A DNA stretch of 42,517 bases, taken from the NCBI RefSeq assembly GCF_002264395.1, contig NZ_NFVA01000062.1, forward strand, positions 1 to 42,517, in the 5' to 3' direction. Positions 7,986 through 15,074 of the stretch are shown here, piece by piece. The DNA comes from Paenibacillus sp. VTT E-133291. GTDB lineage: Bacteria > Bacillota > Bacilli > Paenibacillales > Paenibacillaceae. Position 1 is the first letter of the stretch. The number at the start of each line of letters is the position of its first letter. The notes beneath the pieces were generated by a model, which saw only the letters and a program-made list of their open reading frames with translations, was not told where the DNA came from and searched no databases. The translations under genes were made by a program, and so were the position numbers.

Positions 7986-8656
7986 TAGGCTTCCGACTCC
8001 CTCCGAACTTCTGTGATCCGGTGCCACTCTTTCCATCCTTGTTCCACTTCATGGATAGGGAGCAAGCCTTGTTCCAATTCTTCCGGTGATTTAAGCAGCA
8101 GCCGTCTGTACAGTTCATCACCCTCCAGTGAGACATCTTCCCCCTGCTCCCATAGTCGGTAAAGACCGTCCTCCGCTTTACTATAATGTCCGATAGACTC
8201 CATATAAACTAGAAGCAGCCGTTCCGTCTTGGCTGGAAGACGATACGCTTTGACTTCCTCCAAAAGTTCATCAATATCCTCTGTCATCTGCAGTATTTCT
8301 CGATCAGCTCCGTGCAAATCTGCGTACAAATATAAGTGCAGTGCTCTCATACTTCTAAATAGTGCCGCGTCATGATCGCCATTTGCAGCATAAATGCTGC
8401 CCTCTTCCTTAAGCAGCTTGGCTACACCTTGAAGCTTATCTGACTCCAATACACCGTTAAACCGGAACATATCTATAATATCTTCTACTGATAGTGAATT
8501 TAAAAGACGTGAGTTCAGCGGAAAATGACGGTTCAATAGCTCATCAATTTCCCATAAGGCTTCCGTTGTCTTCCGCTCTTGCTTTAGCGTTAGAACCTTG
8601 GCAACCATCGCCGTCATATCTTCGATCATTCGGACAATATAGTCTCTTCGGAACAT
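7985..8656 (-). CDS. DUF6483 family protein
   Basis: This 223-residue protein begins FRRDYIVRMIEDMTAMV and continues with LTLKQERKTTEALWEIDELL, a pattern I recognise as DUF6483, widespread in Bacillaceae and Paenibacillaceae. It is predicted to be all helical, with TPR-like repeats (EALWEIDELLNRHF; DHDAALFRSMRALHLY; HYSKAEDGLYRLWE). There is no signal peptide or membrane segment, so it should be cytosolic. Function is unknown; a scaffold role is plausible. ATG 8656 is chosen because GGGGGAA lies upstream, whereas the longer frame to 8725 has no such site. It is coupled to the PhzF gene. Confidence 0.8.
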   Translation of the reverse strand: MFRRDYIVRMIEDMTAMVAKVLTLKQERKTTEALWEIDELLNRHFPLNSRLLNSLSVEDIIDMFRFNGVLESDKLQGVAKLLKEEGSIYAANGDHDAALFRSMRALHLYLYADLHGADREILQMTEDIDELLEEVKAYRLPAKTERLLLVYMESIGHYSKAEDGLYRLWEQGEDVSLEGDELYRRLLLKSPEELEQGLLPIHEVEQGWKEWHRITEVRRESEA

Positions 8657-8822
8657 GAACTTCCCCCTTTTCCATTCTGGAACTGTAAATCTTTTGTATC
8701 TAGCTATTTCATGTGTGCTATTCATTTATCTTAAACCATTGCACTTCGCTATGCCACTTATGAGCTTGTAGAGAAAGAAGATTGTTCCATCCATCTGCAA
8801 ATTTCAGTAGTCTCCATGTAAA

Positions 8823-8870
8823 AGAGGCAGCCCACGCCAGTTACTTTGACGCGGAGCTGCCTCTTTTTGA
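8823..8870 (-). terminator. Rho-independent terminator (usable on both strands)
   Basis: AGAGGCAGC (8823-8831) pairs with GCTGCCTCT (8856-8864) and has T-runs on both sides. On the minus strand it lies just downstream of the alpha/beta hydrolase gene. Confidence 0.8.
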
Positions 8871-8885
8871 ATTATTTTTCAGCGA

Positions 8886-9692
8886 TCATGAATGACTGTT
8901 AATATTAACCGTAGCTTGGGTGAATTCCCTGATAACCTCAGCTAACCGTTCAGGAGCTTCAAAGAGGCTCATGTGGCCCGCTCCAGAAATCATAGCTTGC
9001 GTTATATTTGGTTTATCCGAAGTAAAGGTGCGTTCCGCAGGAATCAGTCCATCCTGCTCGCCAGCCACAAGTAGTACCGGCAACGTGGTAGCTGTGATCA
9101 CATCACGTCGATCCGGACGCTCGCGCATCGCCAGTGCAGCTCCCGCTGCTCCTTGTGGAGGAGTTTTGTAACCAATTTCTTTGGCTCGCTCCAGCAGATG
9201 CGGTGATGCAGAAGCAGTTGCTTTAGCAAAAATTCCTGGGACGAAGCTGTCCACAAAAGGAGTAATGCCTTCATTTTGAATTCTGCTGACACTTTTCAAT
9301 CGATTCTCCCGTGCTTCTTCACTATCCGGATATGCAGTAGAATGGATTAATCCGAAGCCCTTCAATCGAGAGGCATACCGCTGCGCGAACGAAAGTGTAA
9401 TATATCCGCCAAGTGAATGTCCCAGCATGGTGCATTCAGAAATTTCTAGTATATCTAACAAGCCCAGAACATCGTCTGCCATTTGTTCAATCGTATAGGG
9501 GCCTAGTGGAGCCTCTGAAGCTCCATGACCACGTAAATCGGGAGCAATCACTCGGTAGTCGCTGCTTAAGATGGGAATGACTTGTTCCCAGTATTCAGCA
9601 CTTCCACAAAAGCCATGCAATAATACAATAACCTCGCCTTTCCCCTGATCACTGTAGCAAATATTGCTTCCGTCACAACGTACTCTTTCCAT
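8886..9692 (-). CDS. Alpha/beta hydrolase
   Basis: This 268-residue protein is a standard single-domain alpha/beta hydrolase. The oxyanion-hole region is LLHGFCGSAEYW and the nucleophile elbow is GHSLGG with Ser93. Asp214 lies in AGEQDGLIP and His240 in GAGHMSLFEAP, completing the triad. The DLRGHGAS motif is typical of the group that includes haloperoxidase-like esterases and BioH/3-oxoadipate enol-lactonase relatives; the substrate cannot be told. The start has AGAGGGAAG upstream. It follows the spore protease gene by about 90 bp on the same strand and ends at a terminator. Confidence 0.87.
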   Translation of the reverse strand: MERVRCDGSNICYSDQGKGEVIVLLHGFCGSAEYWEQVIPILSSDYRVIAPDLRGHGASEAPLGPYTIEQMADDVLGLLDILEISECTMLGHSLGGYITLSFAQRYASRLKGFGLIHSTAYPDSEEARENRLKSVSRIQNEGITPFVDSFVPGIFAKATASASPHLLERAKEIGYKTPPQGAAGAALAMRERPDRRDVITATTLPVLLVAGEQDGLIPAERTFTSDKPNITQAMISGAGHMSLFEAPERLAEVIREFTQATVNINSHS

Positions 9693-9782
9693 GGCTGCTT
9701 CCCTCTTTCCAAAATACTAAGATATATTAACTAATATCTATTATTAAGCAAAACAGCTCTCCTTGAAACCGGCATCCGATTC

Positions 9783-10346
9783 TTAACGCCCAATTCCAAA
9801 CCCTTTTGCTGCTGCGGCGGCAATTTGTTCAGCCATAACCATAACTCTATGTAGTGGAGTCGTCTGCAGCGTCCGATAGGGCTTTGGACCGTTGATATCT
9901 ACAATCGCCGCCAAGCTATAGTGCCCCACTGCTGGAAGGCATACCCCCACCGATTGTGCTGGCTGAAGCGGCTCATTCGAAACAAAGTAACATCCAAGAG
10001 CTATTGGAGGTCCTAGGCAAGCATCCACAGCAATAATGGTATGCTCAGATGGAATCTCAGCGACTCTGGCCACCAAATTATCCGCATCGCAAGGAGATGG
10101 CAACGTCCCGATTACGTGCGGAAAACCATATTCCAGAAGTTTACTGCCTGTTAGTGGACCGAGAGCGTCACCTGTAGATCGATCCGTTCCGATACACAGA
10201 AACGTGACTTTCTTCGCTGCATGCAGCGCTGCAATTTCCATAAAAAAGGACACCAATCCTACTTCGTCCCTTTTGCTTCGTTTACCGCTTCCCTGTTCTC
10301 TAATTGCCAATACCTTTCCTCCCTCCGATGATATTCTTGATTTCAT
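9783..10346 (-). CDS. yyaC: Spore protease YyaC
   Basis: This 187-residue protein matches the YyaC family: FLCIGTDRSTGDALGPLTGS, then GTLPSPCDADNLV, IIAVDACLG and VGHYSLAAIVDI. YyaC proteins resemble the hydrogenase maturation/Gpr protease fold and are found in endospore formers, acting in or around the spore; the detailed role is uncertain. The upstream ATG at 10346 has only a weak AAAGG. An alternative TTG at 10310 has a much stronger GGAGGGAGG about 8 bp before it, so the true start may be there, shortening the protein by 12 residues. The gene supports a spore-forming host. Confidence 0.85.
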   Translation of the reverse strand: MKSRISSEGGKVLAIREQGSGKRSKRDEVGLVSFFMEIAALHAAKKVTFLCIGTDRSTGDALGPLTGSKLLEYGFPHVIGTLPSPCDADNLVARVAEIPSEHTIIAVDACLGPPIALGCYFVSNEPLQPAQSVGVCLPAVGHYSLAAIVDINGPKPYRTLQTTPLHRVMVMAEQIAAAAAKGFGIGR

Positions 10347-10454
10347 GCCTTTAATTTAACATGATTTCTGTGAGTCCGACAAAAAAATGGTGATCAAGCT
10401 CACAATCATGGTAAAATACATGAATCAGTATACAGAGAGGATGTTAATAACCCT

Positions 10455-10679
10455 ATGGATTTAACACAACCTAGTCAGGAAAATGTTGAATATATGATCG
10501 AGGCCATCAAGAACAAACTGAAGATGGCAAGTGCTGCTGCAATGCAAGCCTCCGCTTTTTCAGTAGATAAATATGAAGATATCTTCGATGTTTATGAGGT
10601 AGCTATGAGCAGCGATAGACTCAGTATTTCTCAGGTGGAAGCGCTCGTCTCCGAACTCGGCCGTCTGCGTCAGAAATAA
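10455..10679 (+). CDS. yfkK: DUF1128/UPF0435 family protein (YfkK-like)
   Basis: This 74-residue protein fits the short UPF0435 family: N-terminal QENVEYMIEAIKNKLKMA, central FSVDKYEDIFDVYE, C-terminal SISQVEALVSELGRLR. It should be a small all-helical cytosolic protein of unknown function, conserved in Bacillales. GAGAGG lies about 14 bases before the ATG, a long spacing, so translation may be modest. It is a single-gene unit closed by a strong bidirectional terminator and diverges from yyaC. Confidence 0.82.
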   Translation: MDLTQPSQENVEYMIEAIKNKLKMASAAAMQASAFSVDKYEDIFDVYEVAMSSDRLSISQVEALVSELGRLRQK

Positions 10680-10691
10680 TTGTTCTTCGTT

Positions 10692-10750
10692 TACAAAAGA
10701 GCCCCTCACTGCGTATCCGAGATGGATGCGCAGCGAGGGGCTCTTTTGTA
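10692..10750. terminator. Bidirectional terminator between yfkK and asparaginase gene
   Basis: ACAAAAGAGCCCCTC pairs with GAGGGGCTCTTTTGT, and the inner part also pairs (GCGTATCC with GGATGCGC). A-runs and T-runs flank it, so it can stop both convergent transcripts. Confidence 0.85.
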
Positions 10751-10755
10751 AGTTC

Positions 10756-11760
10756 CTATTTCATGAAATGAAGCTGGAAATCAGTATCTGCATGACCTAC
10801 CCGTGTACCACCATCATTGTAGATCACACCTGAAAATGCATTACGCAGCTTTTCCAAAGTATTTTTCTGACTGTATCCAATCTGATTTAAAATCCCCTGT
10901 ACAATAAGTCCCCACTCTTCTTCTGATCCATCCAGAATCTTGAAGGCGATGCCCAGTCGCTCGCGGCGCAACCCGAAGCAATATACACCCTTAAATCCAC
11001 CCTTAGCAATAATATTTTCATCTTCCAAAAGGATTGAATCAAGGCGTCCAGACCCAGAAACCATCTCCGGATGAGCATTCATGGCCGCAGTGATCGTAGT
11101 GACCGCTTTGCGAGTTGTCTCGTCAGCAATTAAATCAGGATTCGCTAATTTCAAATATGCAGTCGCCAAGGCGGTCAAAGGCATGGCAAATACCGGCAGA
11201 CCGCATCCGTCCGTACCTAGGCCAATACTGTCTGGAGCCACACCAGCCATATAAGCAATCGTATCTATAATCTCACGCTGAACCGTTTGCTCCGGCTGGG
11301 CGTATTCTTCAAGTGGCAGTCCTTTGAGCTTACTATACGATAAAATCCCCATATGCTTGCCCGCACAGTTATGATAGAACTTTCTTTTGCCCGCGCCGCG
11401 AATGGCATTCTCTCTACTCGTATAATCCAGTGGATAGCTAGTGGCACATATCATTTGCTGCTCATCGATGCCAATCTTGGAGGAAATACTCTCTAACGCG
11501 GCAACATGATAGCTTTCTCCTCGGTGTGAAGCAGTCATTAGAGCAACCTCAGCAGGTGTAAAACCATAATGCTCCACGATTCCTCCACGAATGCCCGGGA
11601 TAGCCTGAAGCGGCTTGGCTGCAGAACGGGTAAAGGATACAAATTCAGGATCACCTGCATAGCCCTTTACGTTCCCATTTTCTCCTACGATAGCAATATG
11701 TCCACTATGAACACATTCCAGCAAATCCGACCGGTATTCTCGTACTAATACTGTTTCCAT
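10756..11760 (-). CDS. L-asparaginase II family protein
   Basis: This 334-residue protein belongs to the asparaginase II (Rhizobium etli type, PF06089) family, which differs from bacterial type I/II asparaginases. Recognisable segments are HSGHIAIVGENG, FTRSAAKPLQAIP, LMTASHRGE, CATSYPLDYTSRENAIR, NCAGKHMGIL, LGTDGCGLPVFAMPL, and MVSGSGRLDSILL near the C-terminal third. The conserved cysteine and lysine in NCAGKH are present. It should be cytosolic and hydrolyse L-asparagine to aspartate and ammonia. ATG 11760 has AGAGGAGAG upstream; a longer frame to 11799 is unlikely. Confidence 0.87.
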   Translation of the reverse strand: METVLVREYRSDLLECVHSGHIAIVGENGNVKGYAGDPEFVSFTRSAAKPLQAIPGIRGGIVEHYGFTPAEVALMTASHRGESYHVAALESISSKIGIDEQQMICATSYPLDYTSRENAIRGAGKRKFYHNCAGKHMGILSYSKLKGLPLEEYAQPEQTVQREIIDTIAYMAGVAPDSIGLGTDGCGLPVFAMPLTALATAYLKLANPDLIADETTRKAVTTITAAMNAHPEMVSGSGRLDSILLEDENIIAKGGFKGVYCFGLRRERLGIAFKILDGSEEEWGLIVQGILNQIGYSQKNTLEKLRNAFSGVIYNDGGTRVGHADTDFQLHFMK

Positions 11761-11843
11761 GGTAACTCTCCTCTTTTCTCTTGCTGCTCTATAACCCACA
11801 AGGATTTATTAGAATTCTACATTTAATAAATGCTAGAAAATAA

Positions 11844-11865
11844 CCCCGTGCTCCGGGGATTTTTT
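11844..11865 (+). terminator. Orphan terminator-like hairpin
   Basis: CCCCG-TGCTC-CGGGG is followed by ATTTTTT on the plus strand. No plus-strand gene ends nearby. On the minus strand the same hairpin, followed by TTATTTT, would lie in the 5' untranslated region of the asparaginase gene, so it may be an attenuator or end an unseen small RNA. Confidence 0.5.
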
Positions 11866-12138
11866 GTACATCACAAACTCCCTTAAGTGTTAGTTCCATG
11901 AGGAATTCTACTCCTATTTTCATCATTCTTCAATCCTCTCCACACCAAGAAGATTTTAGAAACCACACAAAAACAATTCCATCAGCAATAAATCCAGAGT
12001 GACGCCTCCTCAGATTCTTGCTTTTCTGAAAAATTACTACATCTCAATCTGCCCGAATTCGTTCTATGTGGTATTCCAAGCTGTTAATAAATAGTCTAGA
12101 ACAAGTGACTCTCGCCATCGTCCCCTTATTCATCAATT

Positions 12139-12164
12139 GTTTCAGCCTATACGCCAAAGTTTAA
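12139..12164 (+). promoter_or_regulatory. Candidate sigma-B promoter for the YtxH-like gene
   Basis: GTTTCA (12139-12144), 14 bp, GTTTAA (12159-12164), compared with the sigma-B consensus GTTTAA-N13-15-GGGTAW. The -35 is good; the -10 matches 4 of 6. The start codon is about 37 bp downstream. Confidence 0.4.
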
Positions 12165-12200
12165 ATACGAAGTAAGATAACTTATAAGGAGTGATTGGTG

Positions 12201-12710
12201 ATGAGTAACGTAGAACATAAAGTAGAGCATGAAGTAGAAAACGGAAGCAACTTTTTCAAAGGCATCTTTATTGGTAGCTTAATAGGTGCTGCCGCAGCCC
12301 TGTTATTTGCACCAAAGCCTGGCCGTGAAATGCGTAGTGATCTGTCTGATAAACTTACGCTTGCTACTGACAAAACCAAAGAAGTGGCTGGCGTCGTAAC
12401 TGACAAAACCAAAGCCATTGCCACAACGGTAGGTGAAAAAGCAACCGATCTGGCTAGTACGGTTTCAGTCAAAGCCTCTGATATCTACACAACTGTCAGT
12501 GACAGCAAGCAGCAAATTGCCGCTACCCTTCAAGACGCAGGCAGCAAAATTGGTGACACTGTAAGTGAAGCCTCAAATAATGTAGCCTCTGATGTGAAAG
12601 ACGCTTCTAAAGAAGTGGCTGACGAAGCCAAAGCATCCTCTAAAGAAGTCGCCGATGAGGCTAAAGATGCAAAAGAGGATGTTAAATCCTCCTATAAATC
12701 CAGTTACTAA
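12201..12710 (+). CDS. YtxH domain general stress protein with amphipathic repeats
   Basis: This 169-residue protein has the YtxH signature: a hydrophobic anchor (GSNFFKGIFIGSLIGAAAALLF) followed by APKPGREMR (residues about 17-50). The rest is a long Ala/Lys/Asp/Thr-rich amphipathic region with near-repeats (TDKTKEVA, TDKTKAIA; ASKEVADEAK twice) like LEA proteins or apolipoproteins. YtxH is a sigma-B and sigma-H regulated stress protein in B. subtilis; its exact role is unknown. I chose ATG 12201, seven bases after AAGGAGTG, over upstream TTG and GTG codons. A sigma-B-like promoter precedes it and a terminator follows. It is separate from the ytxG-like gene here, unlike the B. subtilis ytxGHJ operon. 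Confidence 0.82.
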   Translation: MSNVEHKVEHEVENGSNFFKGIFIGSLIGAAAALLFAPKPGREMRSDLSDKLTLATDKTKEVAGVVTDKTKAIATTVGEKATDLASTVSVKASDIYTTVSDSKQQIAATLQDAGSKIGDTVSEASNNVASDVKDASKEVADEAKASSKEVADEAKDAKEDVKSSYKSSY

Positions 12711-12742
12711 TCTGCGGCATAATACAGCTATCATTTCATCCG

Positions 12743-12776
12743 ACAACAGCCAGCTGTCCGCAGCTGGCTGTTGTTT
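12743..12776 (+). terminator. Rho-independent terminator of the YtxH-like gene
   Basis: ACAACAGCCAGCTG pairs with CAGCTGGCTGTTGT around TCCG, followed by TTAGTT. Confidence 0.8.
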
Positions 12777-12858
12777 AGTTATACCCTCTATAAAGATTCA
12801 TCTGACTGAATAGATCCTTAATAAATGCCCGTTCGGGCTACAGAAAGCAGGGTGCTCC

Positions 12859-13191
12859 ATGGGAGAATCAAATAGCCAAACCAAAGCATATGAAATTGAT
12901 GAACATCCTTTCGAATTACGCCATGAGGTCAAACGTTTAAACAATCGCCTGGATAAGATTGCTGACTCCCTAGAAAAATCAGAATTTAAGGACATCCTCG
13001 ATAACTACTCAGATCCAAAAAAAAGAATTATCACAAACTTAATGGCCGGTATATCCCGAGGTCTGGGATTATCTCTCGGAACGTTCGTAGTCCTTGGTGT
13101 TCTGGGTTACATTCTCAGCCTATTTCTTGATGTTCCCGTGATCGGTGAGTACCTTGGTGAGATCAAAAAATACATCGATGCGAACAGCTAA
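12859..13191 (+). CDS. DUF5665 domain membrane protein
   Basis: This 110-residue protein has a charged N-terminal half with a coiled-coil-like helix (HEVKRLNNRLDKIADSLEKSEFKDILDNY). A C-terminal hydrophobic part follows (NLMAGISRGLGLSLGTFVVLGVLGYIL), with a short IGEYLGEIKKYI end. This layout, with GISRGLGLSLG, matches DUF5665. It should be a small membrane protein with its N terminus in the cytosol; function unknown. The ribosome binding site is weak (CAGGG), about seven bases upstream. It sits between the YtxH-like gene and the convergent sigB operon, with a strong terminator after it. Confidence 0.75.
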   Translation: MGESNSQTKAYEIDEHPFELRHEVKRLNNRLDKIADSLEKSEFKDILDNYSDPKKRIITNLMAGISRGLGLSLGTFVVLGVLGYILSLFLDVPVIGEYLGEIKKYIDANS

Positions 13192-13226
13192 CAACTGGGC
13201 TATCTATCACCCATCTATCACCGCTC

Positions 13227-13288
13227 CCCTTACCCCGCTTGTCCGTCTAATCCTTCAAGGTTAGCCGGACAAGCGGGGTAAGGGCTTT
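13227..13288 (+). terminator. Strong terminator after the DUF5665 gene
   Basis: A long stem, CCCTTACCCCGCTTGTCCG with CGGACAAGCGGGGTAAGGG, closes a roughly 20-base loop and is followed by CTTTG. Confidence 0.8.
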
Positions 13289-13302
13289 GTAGAACACAAA
13301 TA

Positions 13303-13344
13303 AAGGACATGCTATTCTCCAGGCACGGAGAGAGGCATGTCCTT
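13303..13344 (-). terminator. Likely terminator of the rsbV-rsbW-sigB operon
   Basis: AAGGACATGC pairs with GCATGTCCTT, and the inner CTCTCTCC/GGAGA also pairs. On the minus strand it is followed by TATTTG, a weak U-tract. Confidence 0.6.
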
Positions 13345-13398
13345 ATCGTCGAACAGTAAAATTCAAATCCAGGTAATGTATATTACACATAAAGGAGC

Positions 13399-14169
13399 TC
13401 AATAGGATGAGTTGGCCATAATCTGCTTTAACTTCTCAGTGGCCCGCTTCTGTATCCGTGAAACGCTCATCTGTGAAACCCCCAGCTTCTGAGCGATTGC
13501 CCGCTGGGATTGACCATCTTGGAAGGCTAGCAATAACACCTGCTGCTCTTGCTCCTTCAATTGTCCTAGTGCTTGCTGCAGATCCATTCGTTTCTCTACA
13601 GTCTCGTAATCGTTCGCATCAGAGCTGATAAGCTCCCCTAGCGTAGCTCCAGTCTCCTCTTGGGAAAGCGGTGAATCCAGAGATACGTAATGGTAACATT
13701 CTCTGCCTGCCAGTACTTCTACAGTTTCTTCAACAGACAGATCAAGATAATGAGCGATCTCATCGACCGCAGGAGAACGCTCAAGCTTCACTGTAAGTTC
13801 ATCAATCGCGTGTTGAACAAGCGCTCCTTTTTCTTTAATCCGTCTAGGAACCTGTATGTACCAAGATTTATCACGCAAATAATTCTTCATATGTCCAATC
13901 ATGCTTTTCATCGCATAGGGCTCAAAAGGGATTCCGAGACTGATATCATATTGCTGCAGTAACCGGATGAGCGCCATTTGCCCGACCTGATATAAATCCT
14001 CATACAAGTCGGGGCGATTACGGGAAATTTTCCCAGCAGCCATTTTTACCATAGGCTCATATTTCTGTATCAGCAACGTCGCCTGATCGTTATCCTTGGT
14101 CTGCTGATACTCCCAAATTTGGGTGACTGCTTCATTCATGGACTCGGGGGGAGTCACTTTGTCACTCAT
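13399..14169 (-). CDS. sigB: RNA polymerase sigma-B factor
   Basis: This 256-residue protein is a group 3 sigma factor of the SigB/SigF/SigG branch. Region 2 contains YEDLYQVGQMALIRLLQQYD and FEPYAMKSMIGHMKNYLRD, region 3 has VPRRIKEKGALVQHAIDELT, and region 4 holds the helix-turn-helix QRAIAQKLGVSQMSVSRIQKRA. The neighbours rsbW and rsbV identify it as sigma-B rather than a sporulation factor, because spoIIAB/spoIIAA would be linked to other genes. Its ATG overlaps the rsbW stop by four bases (ATGA), which would couple their synthesis. It directs core RNA polymerase to general stress promoters when released from RsbW. Confidence 0.9.
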   Translation of the reverse strand: MSDKVTPPESMNEAVTQIWEYQQTKDNDQATLLIQKYEPMVKMAAGKISRNRPDLYEDLYQVGQMALIRLLQQYDISLGIPFEPYAMKSMIGHMKNYLRDKSWYIQVPRRIKEKGALVQHAIDELTVKLERSPAVDEIAHYLDLSVEETVEVLAGRECYHYVSLDSPLSQEETGATLGELISSDANDYETVEKRMDLQQALGQLKEQEQQVLLLAFQDGQSQRAIAQKLGVSQMSVSRIQKRATEKLKQIMANSSY

Positions 14170-14618
14170 ACTTTCTCCTCGCTAAAATTAAGGTGCTTCT
14201 TCAAAGTTACCACCGTCCCTTTTCCGGCTTCACTTACGACACTAACGTCATCCATCAACGCTTGCATTAAGTAGAACCCTAACCCGCCAACCTGAACGTC
14301 ACTTAACTCCTTATCGTGCAGTGTCATACGTTCATTAGACTTGTCCAAGCCGTCAAAGCTCTCCCCTTCGTCTTTGACTGTAATGGATAAGGAGCTTTCC
14401 TCTACCTCAAAAATAACATCTACTATTCCGTCTTTTTGGCCATAAGCATATAATACTGAATTGTTACACGCCTCTGACACTGCCACTTTCATGTCTTCTA
14501 TATCCTCATAGGTGAAACCCATTTTCGAGGCAATGCCGTATAAATTCAACCTAACAATATCCACATACTCTGCGCTAGCAGGCAACTGAAGAATTACTTT
14601 TTGCACATCATCACTCAT
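14166..14618 (-). CDS. rsbW: Anti-sigma-B factor / serine-protein kinase RsbW
   Basis: This 150-residue protein has the GHKL ATPase fold of RsbW/SpoIIAB. The N-box is VSEACNNSVLYAYG (residues 47-60), then TVKDEGESFDGLD, and the G2 box is VGGLGFYLMQALMDDV. RsbW binds SigB to keep it inactive and phosphorylates RsbV on a serine, switching partners with the ATP level and RsbV state. The gene lies 18 bp after rsbV and overlaps sigB, the standard order. The ribosome binding site is AAGGA with a long spacing to the ATG. Confidence 0.92.
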   Translation of the reverse strand: MSDDVQKVILQLPASAEYVDIVRLNLYGIASKMGFTYEDIEDMKVAVSEACNNSVLYAYGQKDGIVDVIFEVEESSLSITVKDEGESFDGLDKSNERMTLHDKELSDVQVGGLGFYLMQALMDDVSVVSEAGKGTVVTLKKHLNFSEEKV

Positions 14619-14636
14619 TCTTTGTTCTATCCTTTC

Positions 14637-14975
14637 CTAGTGGGAATTCTCTTGGGAGGCAAAAAACTTGGAAATACCAGTCATGTCAAACAGCTTCTGA
14701 ATTTGTGGAGGAACATCCTCAACCATAAACTTAACGTCCATTCCTTGTCTTGATTTCAGGATCGAAAGTAGAATACCAATCCCTGTGCTATCGATGTATT
14801 TTAATTCTTTTAGATTAATAACTAAATCTAGTTTGGTATCTCCCACAAGTGGCTCCATAACCAGGCGGAAATCGGAAGCCACTGATAAATCAAGTTCACC
14901 ACTCAGGAAAACTGTGCATACATTCCCTTTGGTTTCTGTCTTAGCATGGAACTTGTTACTTTTATGCGTATTCAT
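14637..14975 (-). CDS. rsbV: Anti-anti-sigma factor RsbV (STAS domain)
   Basis: This 112-residue single STAS domain protein has the phosphorylation motif YIDSTGIGIL with Ser63 as the predicted RsbW target. Unphosphorylated RsbV binds RsbW and frees SigB; a PP2C phosphatase must remove the phosphate under stress, and a candidate is encoded 6.4 kb upstream (21386-22558). ATG 14975 is chosen because CAGGAGAG lies eight bases upstream; a longer TTG-initiated frame to 14996 would put that site inside the gene. A sigma-B-like promoter precedes it (15026-15052), as expected for autoregulation. Confidence 0.92.
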   Translation of the reverse strand: MNTHKSNKFHAKTETKGNVCTVFLSGELDLSVASDFRLVMEPLVGDTKLDLVINLKELKYIDSTGIGILLSILKSRQGMDVKFMVEDVPPQIQKLFDMTGISKFFASQENSH

Positions 14976-15025
14976 TAGACGATCTCTCCTGAACAAATAT
15001 TTTCTATATTAATAACCTTAATGAT

Positions 15026-15052
15026 ATACCTTTGAATCAGAAAACGTTAAAA
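15026..15052 (-). promoter_or_regulatory. Candidate sigma-B promoter of rsbV-rsbW-sigB
   Basis: On the minus strand TTTTAA (15047-15052), 15 bp, AGGTAT (15026-15031). Each box matches the sigma-B consensus at 5 of 6 positions, about 50 bp before rsbV. Confidence 0.55.
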
Positions 15053-15074
15053 AATCGAATTGGTAAATACTAGA

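Larger units (their letters stand above)
11761..12200. other. Long gene-free stretch between the divergent asparaginase and YtxH-like genes
   Basis: I see no supported gene here; the longest ATG-led frame I checked is about 19 codons. It contains an orphan hairpin (11844-11858) near the asparaginase gene and a candidate sigma-B promoter (12139-12164) for the YtxH-like gene. The remaining roughly 270 bp shows no repeat or structure I can name. Confidence 0.5.

Noticed and set aside
10347..10440. Sigma-G promoter before yyaC (CATGTTA as -10)
   Set aside because: No matching -35 element was found at the proper distance.
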